Shown: in pieces, positions 17,256 to 24,899 of the stretch
Layout: each line of letters begins with the position of its first letter
Numbering within the stretch: position 1 is the stretch's first letter
Assembly (NCBI GenBank): GCA_031261785.1
Contig: JAISIZ010000017.1
Span: 1-51,793 of the forward strand
DNA length: 51,793 nucleotides
Source: Mediterranea sp. (in: CFB group bacteria)
GTDB lineage: Bacteria > Bacteroidota > Bacteroidia > Bacteroidales > Bacteroidaceae
Reading direction: 5' to 3'
The notes under the pieces: model-generated
Databases searched by the model: none
The model's input: the letters and a program-made list of their open reading frames with translations, nothing else
What the model was told of the DNA's origin: nothing
Translations under genes and position numbers: made by a program

Positions 17256-18029
17256 ATGAAAATCACCATCATCGGCGCCGGCAATATGGGAGGCGCCATC
17301 GCCCGCGGACTGGCCAAGTCCGGGCACCAATCCGTAACAGACATCACCGTGTCCGATCCCTTCGGCGAGAAGCTGCATGCGCTGAAAGCCGAGTACCCCA
17401 ACATCAATATCTCAGACGACAACGAGGAAGCCGTCAAGGGAGCCGACTACGTGATACTGGCCGTGAAGCCGTGGCTCGTGGGCCAAGTGCTGCGCGCCAT
17501 CAGGCTGAAAGGCAACCAGGTCCTCGTGTCGATAGCCTCGGGCATCAGCTTCGAGGAGCTGGCGCACGACGTGATGGTGCGCGAGATGCCGATGTTCCGC
17601 GTCATCCCCAACACCGCCATCAGCGAGCTGGAGAGCATGACGCTCATCGCCAGCCGCAACACCAACAAGGCGCAAAACCTCTTCGTCCAGGACATTTTCT
17701 ATGAAATGGGACGCATCATGTTCCTCGACGAGGAAAAACTCGCCGCCGCCACAGCCCTCTCCTCCTGCGGCATCGCCTATGTGCTGAAGTACATCCAGGC
17801 CGCTATGCAGGCGGGCATAGAGATGGGCATACGCCCCGACGACGCCATGGAGCTGGTCGCCCAATCGGCAAAGGGAGCGGCAGCGCTCATCCTCGAACGA
17901 CACACGCACCCCGCCGTGGAGATCGACAAGGTGACCACCCCTGGTGGCATCACCATCAAAGGTATCAACGAGCTGGAGCACGCCGGCTTCACCTCGGCCA
18001 TCATCAAGGCAATGAAAGAGTCGAGATAG
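17256..18029 (+). CDS. proC: pyrroline-5-carboxylate reductase
   Basis: ProC makes proline from pyrroline-5-carboxylate with NAD(P)H. The 257-residue product has the Rossmann motif IIGAGNMGGAIARGL, the mid-section VILAVKPWLVGQVL and SIASGISFEEL, and the C-terminal signature TTPGGITIKGINELEHAGF that forms the active site. It follows argD by 21 bp, coupling proline synthesis to the arginine cluster; the two pathways share glutamate semialdehyde chemistry. Directly after the stop a heptamer repeat begins. Confidence 0.96.
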   Translation: MKITIIGAGNMGGAIARGLAKSGHQSVTDITVSDPFGEKLHALKAEYPNINISDDNEEAVKGADYVILAVKPWLVGQVLRAIRLKGNQVLVSIASGISFEELAHDVMVREMPMFRVIPNTAISELESMTLIASRNTNKAQNLFVQDIFYEMGRIMFLDEEKLAAATALSSCGIAYVLKYIQAAMQAGIEMGIRPDDAMELVAQSAKGAAALILERHTHPAVEIDKVTTPGGITIKGINELEHAGFTSAIIKAMKESR

Positions 18030-18142
18030 TGATTAGTGGTTAGTGATTAGCACTGGTCACCAACCACTAATCACTAATCACCAATCACCAATCACTAATC
18101 ACTAATCACTAATCACTAATCACTAACCCCTAATCACTAATG
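18029..18142 (+). repeat. heptamer tandem repeat (AATCACT) with inverted head
   Basis: The segment 18029-18050 reads GTGATTAGTGGTTAGTGATT and is complementary to the AATCACT/AATCACC repeats that follow to about 18140. The start codon of the next gene lies in the last repeat (CACTAATGG). A shorter piece of the same repeat family sits at 27184-27212. The 5' part could fold into a hairpin with the repeats. Repeat number may vary between strains and so change the leader of the HTH/cupin gene. Confidence 0.85.
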
Positions 18143-18697
18143 GAAGATTCCATCAAGCAGATAGCCGAAAGGCTGGCAGGACTGCGCGAGGTGCTCGAGC
18201 TAAGCGTCGGGCAGCTGGCACGCGACTGCGACATTTCCGAAGAAGAGTACCGGCTGGCCGAATCGGGCGAGCACGATATCTCCGTGAGCATGCTCCAGAA
18301 GATCGCACGCACCTACAACGTGGCGCTCGACGCCCTGATGTTCGGCGAAGAGCCGAAGATGAACAGCTACTTCGTCACCCGCGCCGGAAAAGGCATCAGC
18401 ATAGAGCGCACCAAAGCCTACAAGTACCAGGCGCTCGCCTCGGGATTCAAGGGGCGAGAGTCCGACCCGTTCATCGTCACCGTGGAACCCAAGGCCGACG
18501 ACGACGCGCCGATGCGCTACAACAGCCACAACGGACAGGAGTTCAACCTCGTGCTCGAGGGACGGATGCTCGTCTACATGGACGGCAAAGAGATTGTCCT
18601 GAACGAGGGCGACAGCATCTACTTCAACTCCAAGCTACCACACGCCATGAAGGCGCTCGACGGGCGAACGGTACGATTCCTCGCCGTAATTATGTAA
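18140..18697 (+). CDS. HTH (XRE)-cupin transcriptional regulator
   Basis: A 185-residue regulator with an N-terminal Cro/CI-type helix-turn-helix (about 10-65: LAGLREVLELSVGQLARDCDISEEEYRLAESGEHDISVSMLQKIA) and a C-terminal cupin barrel (about 105-185: NSHNGQEFNLVLEGRMLVYMDGKEIVLNEGDSIYFNSKLPHAMKAL). Such proteins usually sense a small ligand in the cupin and control neighbouring metabolic genes. The acyl-CoA synthetase gene starts 8 bp downstream and is the most likely partner or target. The ATG is embedded in the end of a heptamer repeat, an unusual translation-start context. Confidence 0.92.
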   Translation: MEDSIKQIAERLAGLREVLELSVGQLARDCDISEEEYRLAESGEHDISVSMLQKIARTYNVALDALMFGEEPKMNSYFVTRAGKGISIERTKAYKYQALASGFKGRESDPFIVTVEPKADDDAPMRYNSHNGQEFNLVLEGRMLVYMDGKEIVLNEGDSIYFNSKLPHAMKALDGRTVRFLAVIM

Positions 18698-18705
18698 AAT
18701 AGACT

Positions 18706-20370
18706 ATGATAGAAAGATTTCTGAAACAAACCACGTTCACGTCGCAAGAAGACTTTGCCGCGAACCTGCACGTCACCGTGCCCGAACATTTCAATTTCGC
18801 TTACGACGTGGTCGACGTCTGGGCCGCCGAGCAACCCGGAAAAAACGCGCTGCTCTGGACCAACGACCAAGGCGACAGCCGGCAGTTCAACTTTGCCGAA
18901 ATCAAGCGATACTCGGACATGACCGCCGCCTACTTCCAGAGCCTCGGCATCGGGCGGGGCGACATGGTGATGCTCATCCTCAAGCGGCGCTACGAATTCT
19001 GGTTCTGTGTCATTGCCCTCCATAAGCTCGGCGCCGTGGCCATACCCGCCACGCACCTGCTCACGAAAAAGGACATCGTGTACCGCTGCGACGCCGCGGG
19101 CATCAAGATGATCGTCGCCGCCGGCGAGGACGGCATCACGCGCCACATCAGGGACGCACGCCCCGACTGTCCCACCGTGGAGCGGCTTGTCAGCATAGGT
19201 CCCGACCTGCCCGACGGTTTCGACGACTTCCACCAAGGCATCAGCCACGCCGCGCCCTTCGAGCGACCCGGACACCCCAACGACAACGACGACACCATGC
19301 TGATGTATTTCACCTCGGGCACCACCGGCGAGCCGAAGATGGTGGCGCACGACTTCACCTATCCGCTGGGACACATCACCACGGCCAGCTACTGGCACAA
19401 CCTGCACCCGGGAAGCCTCCACCTCACCATAGCCGACACGGGATGGGCCAAGGCCGTGTGGGGAAAGTTGTATGGACAATGGCTGGCCGGAGCCAACATA
19501 TTCGTCTACGACCACGAGAAGTTCACCCCCGCCAACATGCTGAAGCAGATACAAGATTTCCGCGTCACCTCGCTATGCGCGCCTCCCACCATATTCCGCT
19601 TCCTCATCCACGAGGACCTCACGAAGTACGACCTCTCCGCCCTCGAATATTGCACCATTGCCGGCGAGGCGCTCAACCCCTCGGTGTACGCCACCTTCAA
19701 GCAGCTCACCGGCATCAAGCTCATGGAAGCTTTCGGGCAGACCGAAACGACCGTCACCATAGCCACCATGCCCTGGATGGAACCCAAGCCGGGAAGCATG
19801 GGACTGCCCAACCCGCAGTACGACGTCGACCTCATCGACGCCGAGGGACGCTCCGTAGAGGCGGGCGAGCAGGGACAGATCGTGATACACACCGGCAAGC
19901 GGAAACCCGTGGGACTATTCAAGGGATACTACCGCGACCCCGAACGCACCCGTGAGGCTTGGCACGACGGCATCTACTACACGGGCGACATCGCCTGGAA
20001 GGACGAAGACGGATACTTCTGGTTCGTTGGACGGGCCGACGACGTGATCAAAAGCTCGGGATACCGCATCGGACCTTTCGAGGTGGAGAGCGCGCTAATG
20101 ACCCATCCCGCCGTCGTGGAGTGCGCCATCACCGGCGTGCCCGACGAGATACGCGGACAAGTGGTGAAAGCCACCATCGTGCTCTCCAAGGACTACAAGG
20201 TCCGTGCGGGCGACGACCTGGTGCGGGAACTGCAAGGCCACGTGAAACGCGTCACGGCTCCCTACAAATATCCCCGTGTCATTGAGTTCGTGGACGAACT
20301 GCCCAAAACCATCAGCGGAAAGATCCGACGGGTAGAGATCAGGGAAAACGACGGGGTTATAGATGGCTGA
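18706..20370 (+). CDS. AMP-forming acyl-CoA synthetase
   Basis: This 554-residue adenylate-forming enzyme activates a carboxylic acid with ATP and couples it to CoA. The motifs appear in order: the P-loop YFTSGTTGEPKMV, EAFGQTETT, YYTGDIAWKDEDGYFWFVGRADDVIKSSGYRIGPFEVES, and the adenylation lysine K539 in TISGKIRRVEIRE. The overall look is closer to medium-chain acyl-CoA synthetases than to canonical acetyl-CoA synthetase (shorter, no Acs N-terminal extension), so the substrate is open. It is co-transcribed with the XRE-cupin gene 8 bp upstream, a pairing that suggests ligand-controlled carboxylic acid use. Confidence 0.92.
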   Translation: MIERFLKQTTFTSQEDFAANLHVTVPEHFNFAYDVVDVWAAEQPGKNALLWTNDQGDSRQFNFAEIKRYSDMTAAYFQSLGIGRGDMVMLILKRRYEFWFCVIALHKLGAVAIPATHLLTKKDIVYRCDAAGIKMIVAAGEDGITRHIRDARPDCPTVERLVSIGPDLPDGFDDFHQGISHAAPFERPGHPNDNDDTMLMYFTSGTTGEPKMVAHDFTYPLGHITTASYWHNLHPGSLHLTIADTGWAKAVWGKLYGQWLAGANIFVYDHEKFTPANMLKQIQDFRVTSLCAPPTIFRFLIHEDLTKYDLSALEYCTIAGEALNPSVYATFKQLTGIKLMEAFGQTETTVTIATMPWMEPKPGSMGLPNPQYDVDLIDAEGRSVEAGEQGQIVIHTGKRKPVGLFKGYYRDPERTREAWHDGIYYTGDIAWKDEDGYFWFVGRADDVIKSSGYRIGPFEVESALMTHPAVVECAITGVPDEIRGQVVKATIVLSKDYKVRAGDDLVRELQGHVKRVTAPYKYPRVIEFVDELPKTISGKIRRVEIRENDGVIDG

Positions 20371-20427
20371 CGATGCCCTTGCGGGCGAATCGGTAGCCAT
20401 TCCGTTGGTCTCACGGGGGTATCCGTC

Positions 20428-20470
20428 CGGGAGGCTGAGCTTATTTCCCCAGATGTTCCTTAGCCTCCCG
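20428..20470. terminator. hairpin between convergent synthetase and NADH dehydrogenase genes
   Basis: The arms CGGGAGGCT (20428-20436) and AGCCTCCCG (20462-20470) are perfectly complementary with a 25-nt loop. The right half lies inside the last codons of the ndh gene. Position between two convergent genes fits a bidirectional terminator, though no T-run is visible. Confidence 0.4.
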
Positions 20471-21763
20471 TTCTTCCCTTTCGATTACCACCTTGGCCTT
20501 GTGGGCGTAAAGAATGAGGCGGATGGAGCTGTCGTAGGTGATGTAGTTCCATAGCCAGTTGAAGAACACGAGGGCCTTGTTGCGTACGCCGAGGATGAAC
20601 ATGAGGTGAACGGTGAGCCAGGTGACCCACGCGCCCCAGCCGTGCCATTTGAACCGCCCCACCTCCGCCACGGCACGGTTGCGTCCGATGGTAGCCATCA
20701 CGCCATGGTTCTTGTAGCCAAACGGCCGCATCTCCTCCCCCTTGGCCATGCGCTTGAGGTTGGCGGCAAGCAGCCGTGCCTGTTGTATGGCGACTTGCGC
20801 CAGCTGCGGATGTCCGCCAGGATAAGCGGGGTCGGCGGTCATCAGGCACTGGTCGCCAATGCAGAAGATGTTGTCCGACCCTTGCACGCGGTTGAACGCG
20901 TCGACCTGTATGCGTCCGCCGCGTCCGAGCAGGTTGGAGGGAAGGTCGGTCGGCGCCGCCTTGACACCGCACACCCAGATGAACGACTGCGTGGGGATCG
21001 AGCTACCGTCGGCCAATGTCACCGCATGGTCGCGATAGTCCTTGACCTGTTGGCCCAGGATGACTTTGACGCCCATGCGCTTCAACGAGCGTTCGGCCTC
21101 GACCGACGAACGCTTGTCCATGCCGGCCAGCACACGGTCCTGTCCCTCTATGAGGAAAATTTGCAACTCGTCGCAGAACATCTCGGGATAGTCGTGCGGC
21201 AACACGAAACGCTTCATCTCCGCCAGCGCTCCCGCTATCTCCACGCCCGTGGCGCCTCCGCCCACAATGACGATGTTCAGCAACTCGCGCCGCTCCTCGG
21301 CGGTGGAGCAGGTCATGGCCCGCTCGAAGTTGGAGAGCAGCGCGTTGCGCAAGCCCATCGCGTCGGAAACGTTCTTCATGGGGATGGCGGTTTCCTCCAC
21401 GTCGCTATTGCCATAAAAGTTGGTAACCGTACCCGCCGCCAGCACCAGATAATCGTAACCGACCTTTCCGATGGAAGTTTGAATCATGTTGCGCTCCGGG
21501 TAGATGTGCCGCAGCTCGGCCATGCGGAAAAAGCAATCCCGGTTCTTGCGTACCAACCGCCTAAAAGAAAACGCGATGGCCGACGGCTCCAGCCCCGCGC
21601 TCGCCACCTGATAGATCAGTGGCAGAAACTGGTGATAGTTATTCTTGTCGATGAGCGTCACCTGAAAATCGGAACGCTCCAGCTCCCGCGTCAGTTTCAG
21701 TCCGGCGAAGCCTCCGCCTACGATAACAACGCGTTTCTTGTCCGTTTGTGGTAGATTAATCAT
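20441..21763 (-). CDS. ndh: type II NADH:quinone dehydrogenase
   Basis: NDH-2 passes electrons from NADH to quinone at the inner face of the membrane without pumping protons. The 440-residue product has two Rossmann sites, VIVGGGFAGLKLTREL for FAD and IVIVGGGATGVEIAGAL for NADH, plus FIWVCGVKAAPTDLPSNLL and GDQCLM between and after them. Near the C-terminus a hydrophobic segment (WGAWVTWLTVHLMFILGVRNKALVFFNWLWNYIT region) is the usual membrane anchor. A purine-rich AGGAGG sits a few bases before the ATG, a stronger ribosome site than its neighbours have. It stands alone. Confidence 0.93.
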   Translation of the reverse strand: MINLPQTDKKRVVIVGGGFAGLKLTRELERSDFQVTLIDKNNYHQFLPLIYQVASAGLEPSAIAFSFRRLVRKNRDCFFRMAELRHIYPERNMIQTSIGKVGYDYLVLAAGTVTNFYGNSDVEETAIPMKNVSDAMGLRNALLSNFERAMTCSTAEERRELLNIVIVGGGATGVEIAGALAEMKRFVLPHDYPEMFCDELQIFLIEGQDRVLAGMDKRSSVEAERSLKRMGVKVILGQQVKDYRDHAVTLADGSSIPTQSFIWVCGVKAAPTDLPSNLLGRGGRIQVDAFNRVQGSDNIFCIGDQCLMTADPAYPGGHPQLAQVAIQQARLLAANLKRMAKGEEMRPFGYKNHGVMATIGRNRAVAEVGRFKWHGWGAWVTWLTVHLMFILGVRNKALVFFNWLWNYITYDSSIRLILYAHKAKVVIEREEREAKEHLGK

Positions 21764-21908
21764 ATACCTGTCCTCCTGAAGTTTTCTTCTGTTTCTTTTT
21801 ACCTTGTTTTATTATAATAAACCACCAAGGAGGACCTTTGACCGGAAACGATAGGCAAAAAGCGATTGTTTTAGCTTAATATAAGGAATTTATGGATTGT
21901 TAACGGAT

Positions 21909-23591
21909 CTATCTCGTCACGCGGAACCAGTCCACGTCCACCCATCCGCCATCGTTGGTCACGGCAGCGGGACGGGTACAGAAGGTACCCACCTTCGCAC
22001 CTATCCATTGTCCCTCGCGAACCTTGAACGGTGTGCCCAGCGGGATGAACCGCTTCCCGTCGAGGCTGTAGCTGAATCGACAGGTGACGAGCAGGTCGTG
22101 ACCGCCCTCGCTCTCCGCGATCTTCGTCCCGTCGCTACCGAAACGCGCGCGCAGATAGAGGGTGCCTTGCTTGAGAGCGACGGAGGCGTTCGTCCGCTCG
22201 GCCTCCCCCTTGTTGGCCTGCTTGCACTCCAATTGGGAGAGGCGCAAGCCTTGCTTCGTCTTGTCGACAATCAGTCCGGCATAGTCCATGCCCATCACCA
22301 AGAGTCCGGTGCGCTCGCCCGCATACCGTTCGTCGGGGGTGAAGGTGAGCTTCATCGTCGCGGTGAAGTTGGGAGCGGGTGTCTTCTGGAGCAGGAGGTT
22401 GGCGACATCCCAAAGATTCTTGTAGTCGGACGGTACGGGGTACGAGTAAAGCCTGGCGAAGCCTTTGTCGCCCGCGTAGTAGGCCCACTTCTCGTTGATG
22501 TTGGCGTGCCATTGCCATTGGGGCGCGAGGGTGTAGCCGTCGAACTCGTCGCTCTCCTGCGGCGTGCATACCGGATAAATCTTCCCCACGTTGGGCTTGC
22601 GGTAAGTCAGTACCGGCTCGCCGCAGCCATCGCCGTCGCGGTCGATGCCCATCACTGGCCAGTCGTCCACCCACTTCATGGGTTGCAGGTGCACCAATCG
22701 TCCGTAAGCGCCCACGTCCTGGAAATGCAGGAACCAGTCCTCGCCTGTTGGCGTGTCGACCCAAGCGCCTTGGTGCGGGCCGTTGACCGACGTGGAGCCT
22801 TGTTCCAGCACCTTCTTCCATTCGTAAGGTCCATACGGATTCTTGGCGCGGAGCGCCAGCTGCCAGCCCGTGGGCACGCCCCCTGCCGGGAGAAGGATGT
22901 AATAGAAGTCTCCCCGCTTGTACATCTTCGGTCCCTCGCAGGTCTGCTGCGACTCGTGTCCGTCGAAGACGACACGCGAGGGCGTGATGGCCTCCGTGGC
23001 CTCGGCGTTCAGTTCGCAGAGCGAGATGACGCTTTTCAGCCCAGCCCGGCTACCGGCGTAAGCGTGTACCATGTACACCCGCCCGTCGGCATCCCAGAAG
23101 GGGCAGGTATCGATAATCCCCTTTCCTTCCTTCACCAACCGCGGTTTGCTCCACGGCCCGGCGGGATTCTTCGCCTTCACCATGAACGCTCCCTGGTCCG
23201 GATCGCCCCAGAAGATATAGAATTCGCCGTCGTGATGGCGGATGGAGGGTGCCCACACCCGCTTGCCATGTTCGGGACGCTCGAGCGTCTCGATGGGCGG
23301 CAACGCATAGGGCACCGCCGCGCCCACGATACTCCAGTTCACCAAGTCCTTGGAGTGCAGGATTTGCAAGCCTGGCAAGCAGCCGAAACTGGAAGAGGTC
23401 ATATAGAAATCGTCGCCCACCCGACAAGCGTCGGGGTCGGAATAATCGGCGTAAAGCACGGGATTCTTGTACGTGCCGTCGCCTTGGTCGGCTACCCATA
23501 CCTGCGATACATAACTCTGTTGCCGCTGGCCCATCGCCAGCAAACCGCCGCACAAGCAGCACACAAACAAGGAACCCAATCTCTTCTTCAT
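21909..23591 (-). CDS. secreted GH43 glycoside hydrolase (beta-xylosidase/arabinofuranosidase type)
   Basis: A 560-residue exported enzyme with a signal peptide ending near GQR. The five-bladed propeller of family GH43 spans about 35-330: catalytic base D52 in DYSDPDACRVGDDFYMTSSS, the WAPSI motif, D in IDTCPFWDADGRVYM, and general acid E219 in QTCEGPKMYK. The last 200 residues are the beta-sandwich domain that accompanies many xylan-active GH43 enzymes and ends in VDVDWFRV. It should release xylose or arabinose from plant-type glycans. It follows the DUF4861 gene by 25 bp on the same strand, so the two form a small carbohydrate-use operon without a SusC/D pair beside them. Confidence 0.92.
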   Translation of the reverse strand: MKKRLGSLFVCCLCGGLLAMGQRQQSYVSQVWVADQGDGTYKNPVLYADYSDPDACRVGDDFYMTSSSFGCLPGLQILHSKDLVNWSIVGAAVPYALPPIETLERPEHGKRVWAPSIRHHDGEFYIFWGDPDQGAFMVKAKNPAGPWSKPRLVKEGKGIIDTCPFWDADGRVYMVHAYAGSRAGLKSVISLCELNAEATEAITPSRVVFDGHESQQTCEGPKMYKRGDFYYILLPAGGVPTGWQLALRAKNPYGPYEWKKVLEQGSTSVNGPHQGAWVDTPTGEDWFLHFQDVGAYGRLVHLQPMKWVDDWPVMGIDRDGDGCGEPVLTYRKPNVGKIYPVCTPQESDEFDGYTLAPQWQWHANINEKWAYYAGDKGFARLYSYPVPSDYKNLWDVANLLLQKTPAPNFTATMKLTFTPDERYAGERTGLLVMGMDYAGLIVDKTKQGLRLSQLECKQANKGEAERTNASVALKQGTLYLRARFGSDGTKIAESEGGHDLLVTCRFSYSLDGKRFIPLGTPFKVREGQWIGAKVGTFCTRPAAVTNDGGWVDVDWFRVTR

Positions 23592-23616
23592 AGTATCAAT
23601 CCTTAATTTTTAATTC

Positions 23617-24852
23617 TTAATTCCTAATTCTTAATTTCAAAGGCTTTTCCAGCTCCTCTTTCCATGTGCGCAGATAAGCGAACCACGCCTCTGGCGTGGC
23701 GTATCCGAACGTCTCTTTCCGGGAGGTGAAAGTGGTGTAATAGTCGAAGCCCCACTCGTTCGGGGCGCCAATGAGATAGAGGTAGTTCGCCTTGTCCTTC
23801 GCTTCCCGCCGCACATAGCGTTGGGGGACGTAGGTACCCAGCCCTACGGTCTCCTTGGCATATTTCACCGTGTCGTTCACCGGCCAGTCCGTTCCCCAGC
23901 AGCCCACCAGGCCCTGGTGGTCGGAGAAAGAGAGCGAGCCTTTGATATCCTGCACGCCGGTGCAGAACAGCTCGTCGGCCAGCCGTTCGGCAAACCACAC
24001 CTCCACGTGCAGGTCGCGATGCCCGGCGTAGAGCGTGTAGCGGGTCGTCATGTTCAGTTCCCGCCCTTGATATTGCCATCCGGCGTCGACAATCTCGGCG
24101 ATGGCCCTCACGGGTCCTCGAGCCACGACACGCTCGGTACGGGTGTCGACGGGAGTGACGTGCGTTGCCCGCTCGCCATCCCATCCTTTCAGCGCGCCGG
24201 GTCCGCAGCTATCGAACACCCGCAGCACGTCGTCGCCGAAGCCTTTGGCCAGCTGCTCGTCGCTGGGATAGAAACGGCACGCCTCCAGCTCCAAGCCTTT
24301 GTGGAACTTGCCATAGATATCGGGCGTCTGTTTCTCGTTGAAGTAAAGGCGGTAGCCCACCAGCTCCGATTCGAGCATCGGTCCGTGCGGGACCACCATG
24401 CTGTAGATGTCGCTCGTGCCTGGCACGGTAATGGACGTGGCCCGCTGGTGGTTACCCTTGCGATGGTCGGCGATGAAGAGGTCGGCGTACACCCTCGAGG
24501 GATACGTCGCCGCGCTCTTCGCGGAAGAGAAGGTGACGCTGAATGTCTTCGTGCTCCCGGCAGGGAAATCAGCTACGAAAGCCAGCTCGTCGGCACGGCG
24601 GTCACCGCTCAGGTCGTCCAACTGGGAGGGAATATCCCGTCCGTCGTGACGAACCACGGCCGAGCGTGCCTCGAACGGTAAGTCCAATACTCCAAGGGCG
24701 AGCGTCACGGGTGCGTCGACACGCGCCTGTGCCCCCTCGTTGCTTACCTCCACGACGATGGTTTTCTCTTTCGTCTGCGCCAACGCGCTCGACGCGGGCA
24801 ACGCGCTTCCTCCCACCAGTAGGCAGGCCAGCGCGAGGAAATGCTTTCTCAT
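23617..24852 (-). CDS. secreted DUF4861 protein
   Basis: The mature protein of about 385 residues matches the DUF4861 type, a secreted Bacteroidota family found with plant-polysaccharide enzymes and thought, without firm proof, to be a carbohydrate-active enzyme. Visible segments are YPSRVYADLFIADHRKGNHQRA, HGPMLESELVGYRLYFNEKQTPDIYGK and GAPNEWGFDYYTTFTSRKETFGYATPEAWFAYL. I start it at the ATG at 24852, giving MRKHFLALACLLVGGSALP, a normal signal peptide; an ATG at 24885 adds 11 residues, and the long open frame up to 24984 runs into the antiporter gene. It lies just upstream of the GH43 gene, 25 bp apart. Confidence 0.85.
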   Translation of the reverse strand: MRKHFLALACLLVGGSALPASSALAQTKEKTIVVEVSNEGAQARVDAPVTLALGVLDLPFEARSAVVRHDGRDIPSQLDDLSGDRRADELAFVADFPAGSTKTFSVTFSSAKSAATYPSRVYADLFIADHRKGNHQRATSITVPGTSDIYSMVVPHGPMLESELVGYRLYFNEKQTPDIYGKFHKGLELEACRFYPSDEQLAKGFGDDVLRVFDSCGPGALKGWDGERATHVTPVDTRTERVVARGPVRAIAEIVDAGWQYQGRELNMTTRYTLYAGHRDLHVEVWFAERLADELFCTGVQDIKGSLSFSDHQGLVGCWGTDWPVNDTVKYAKETVGLGTYVPQRYVRREAKDKANYLYLIGAPNEWGFDYYTTFTSRKETFGYATPEAWFAYLRTWKEELEKPLKLRIRN

Positions 24853-24899
24853 GCGATTATGGTTCTTTACGTTTTTATCATTCATCGGGGCAAAGATAG

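Noticed and set aside
20606..21754. 382-residue plus-strand frame
   Set aside because: Antisense shadow of the type II NADH dehydrogenase gene.
21897..23606. 569-residue plus-strand frame
   Set aside because: Complete antisense shadow of the GH43 gene.
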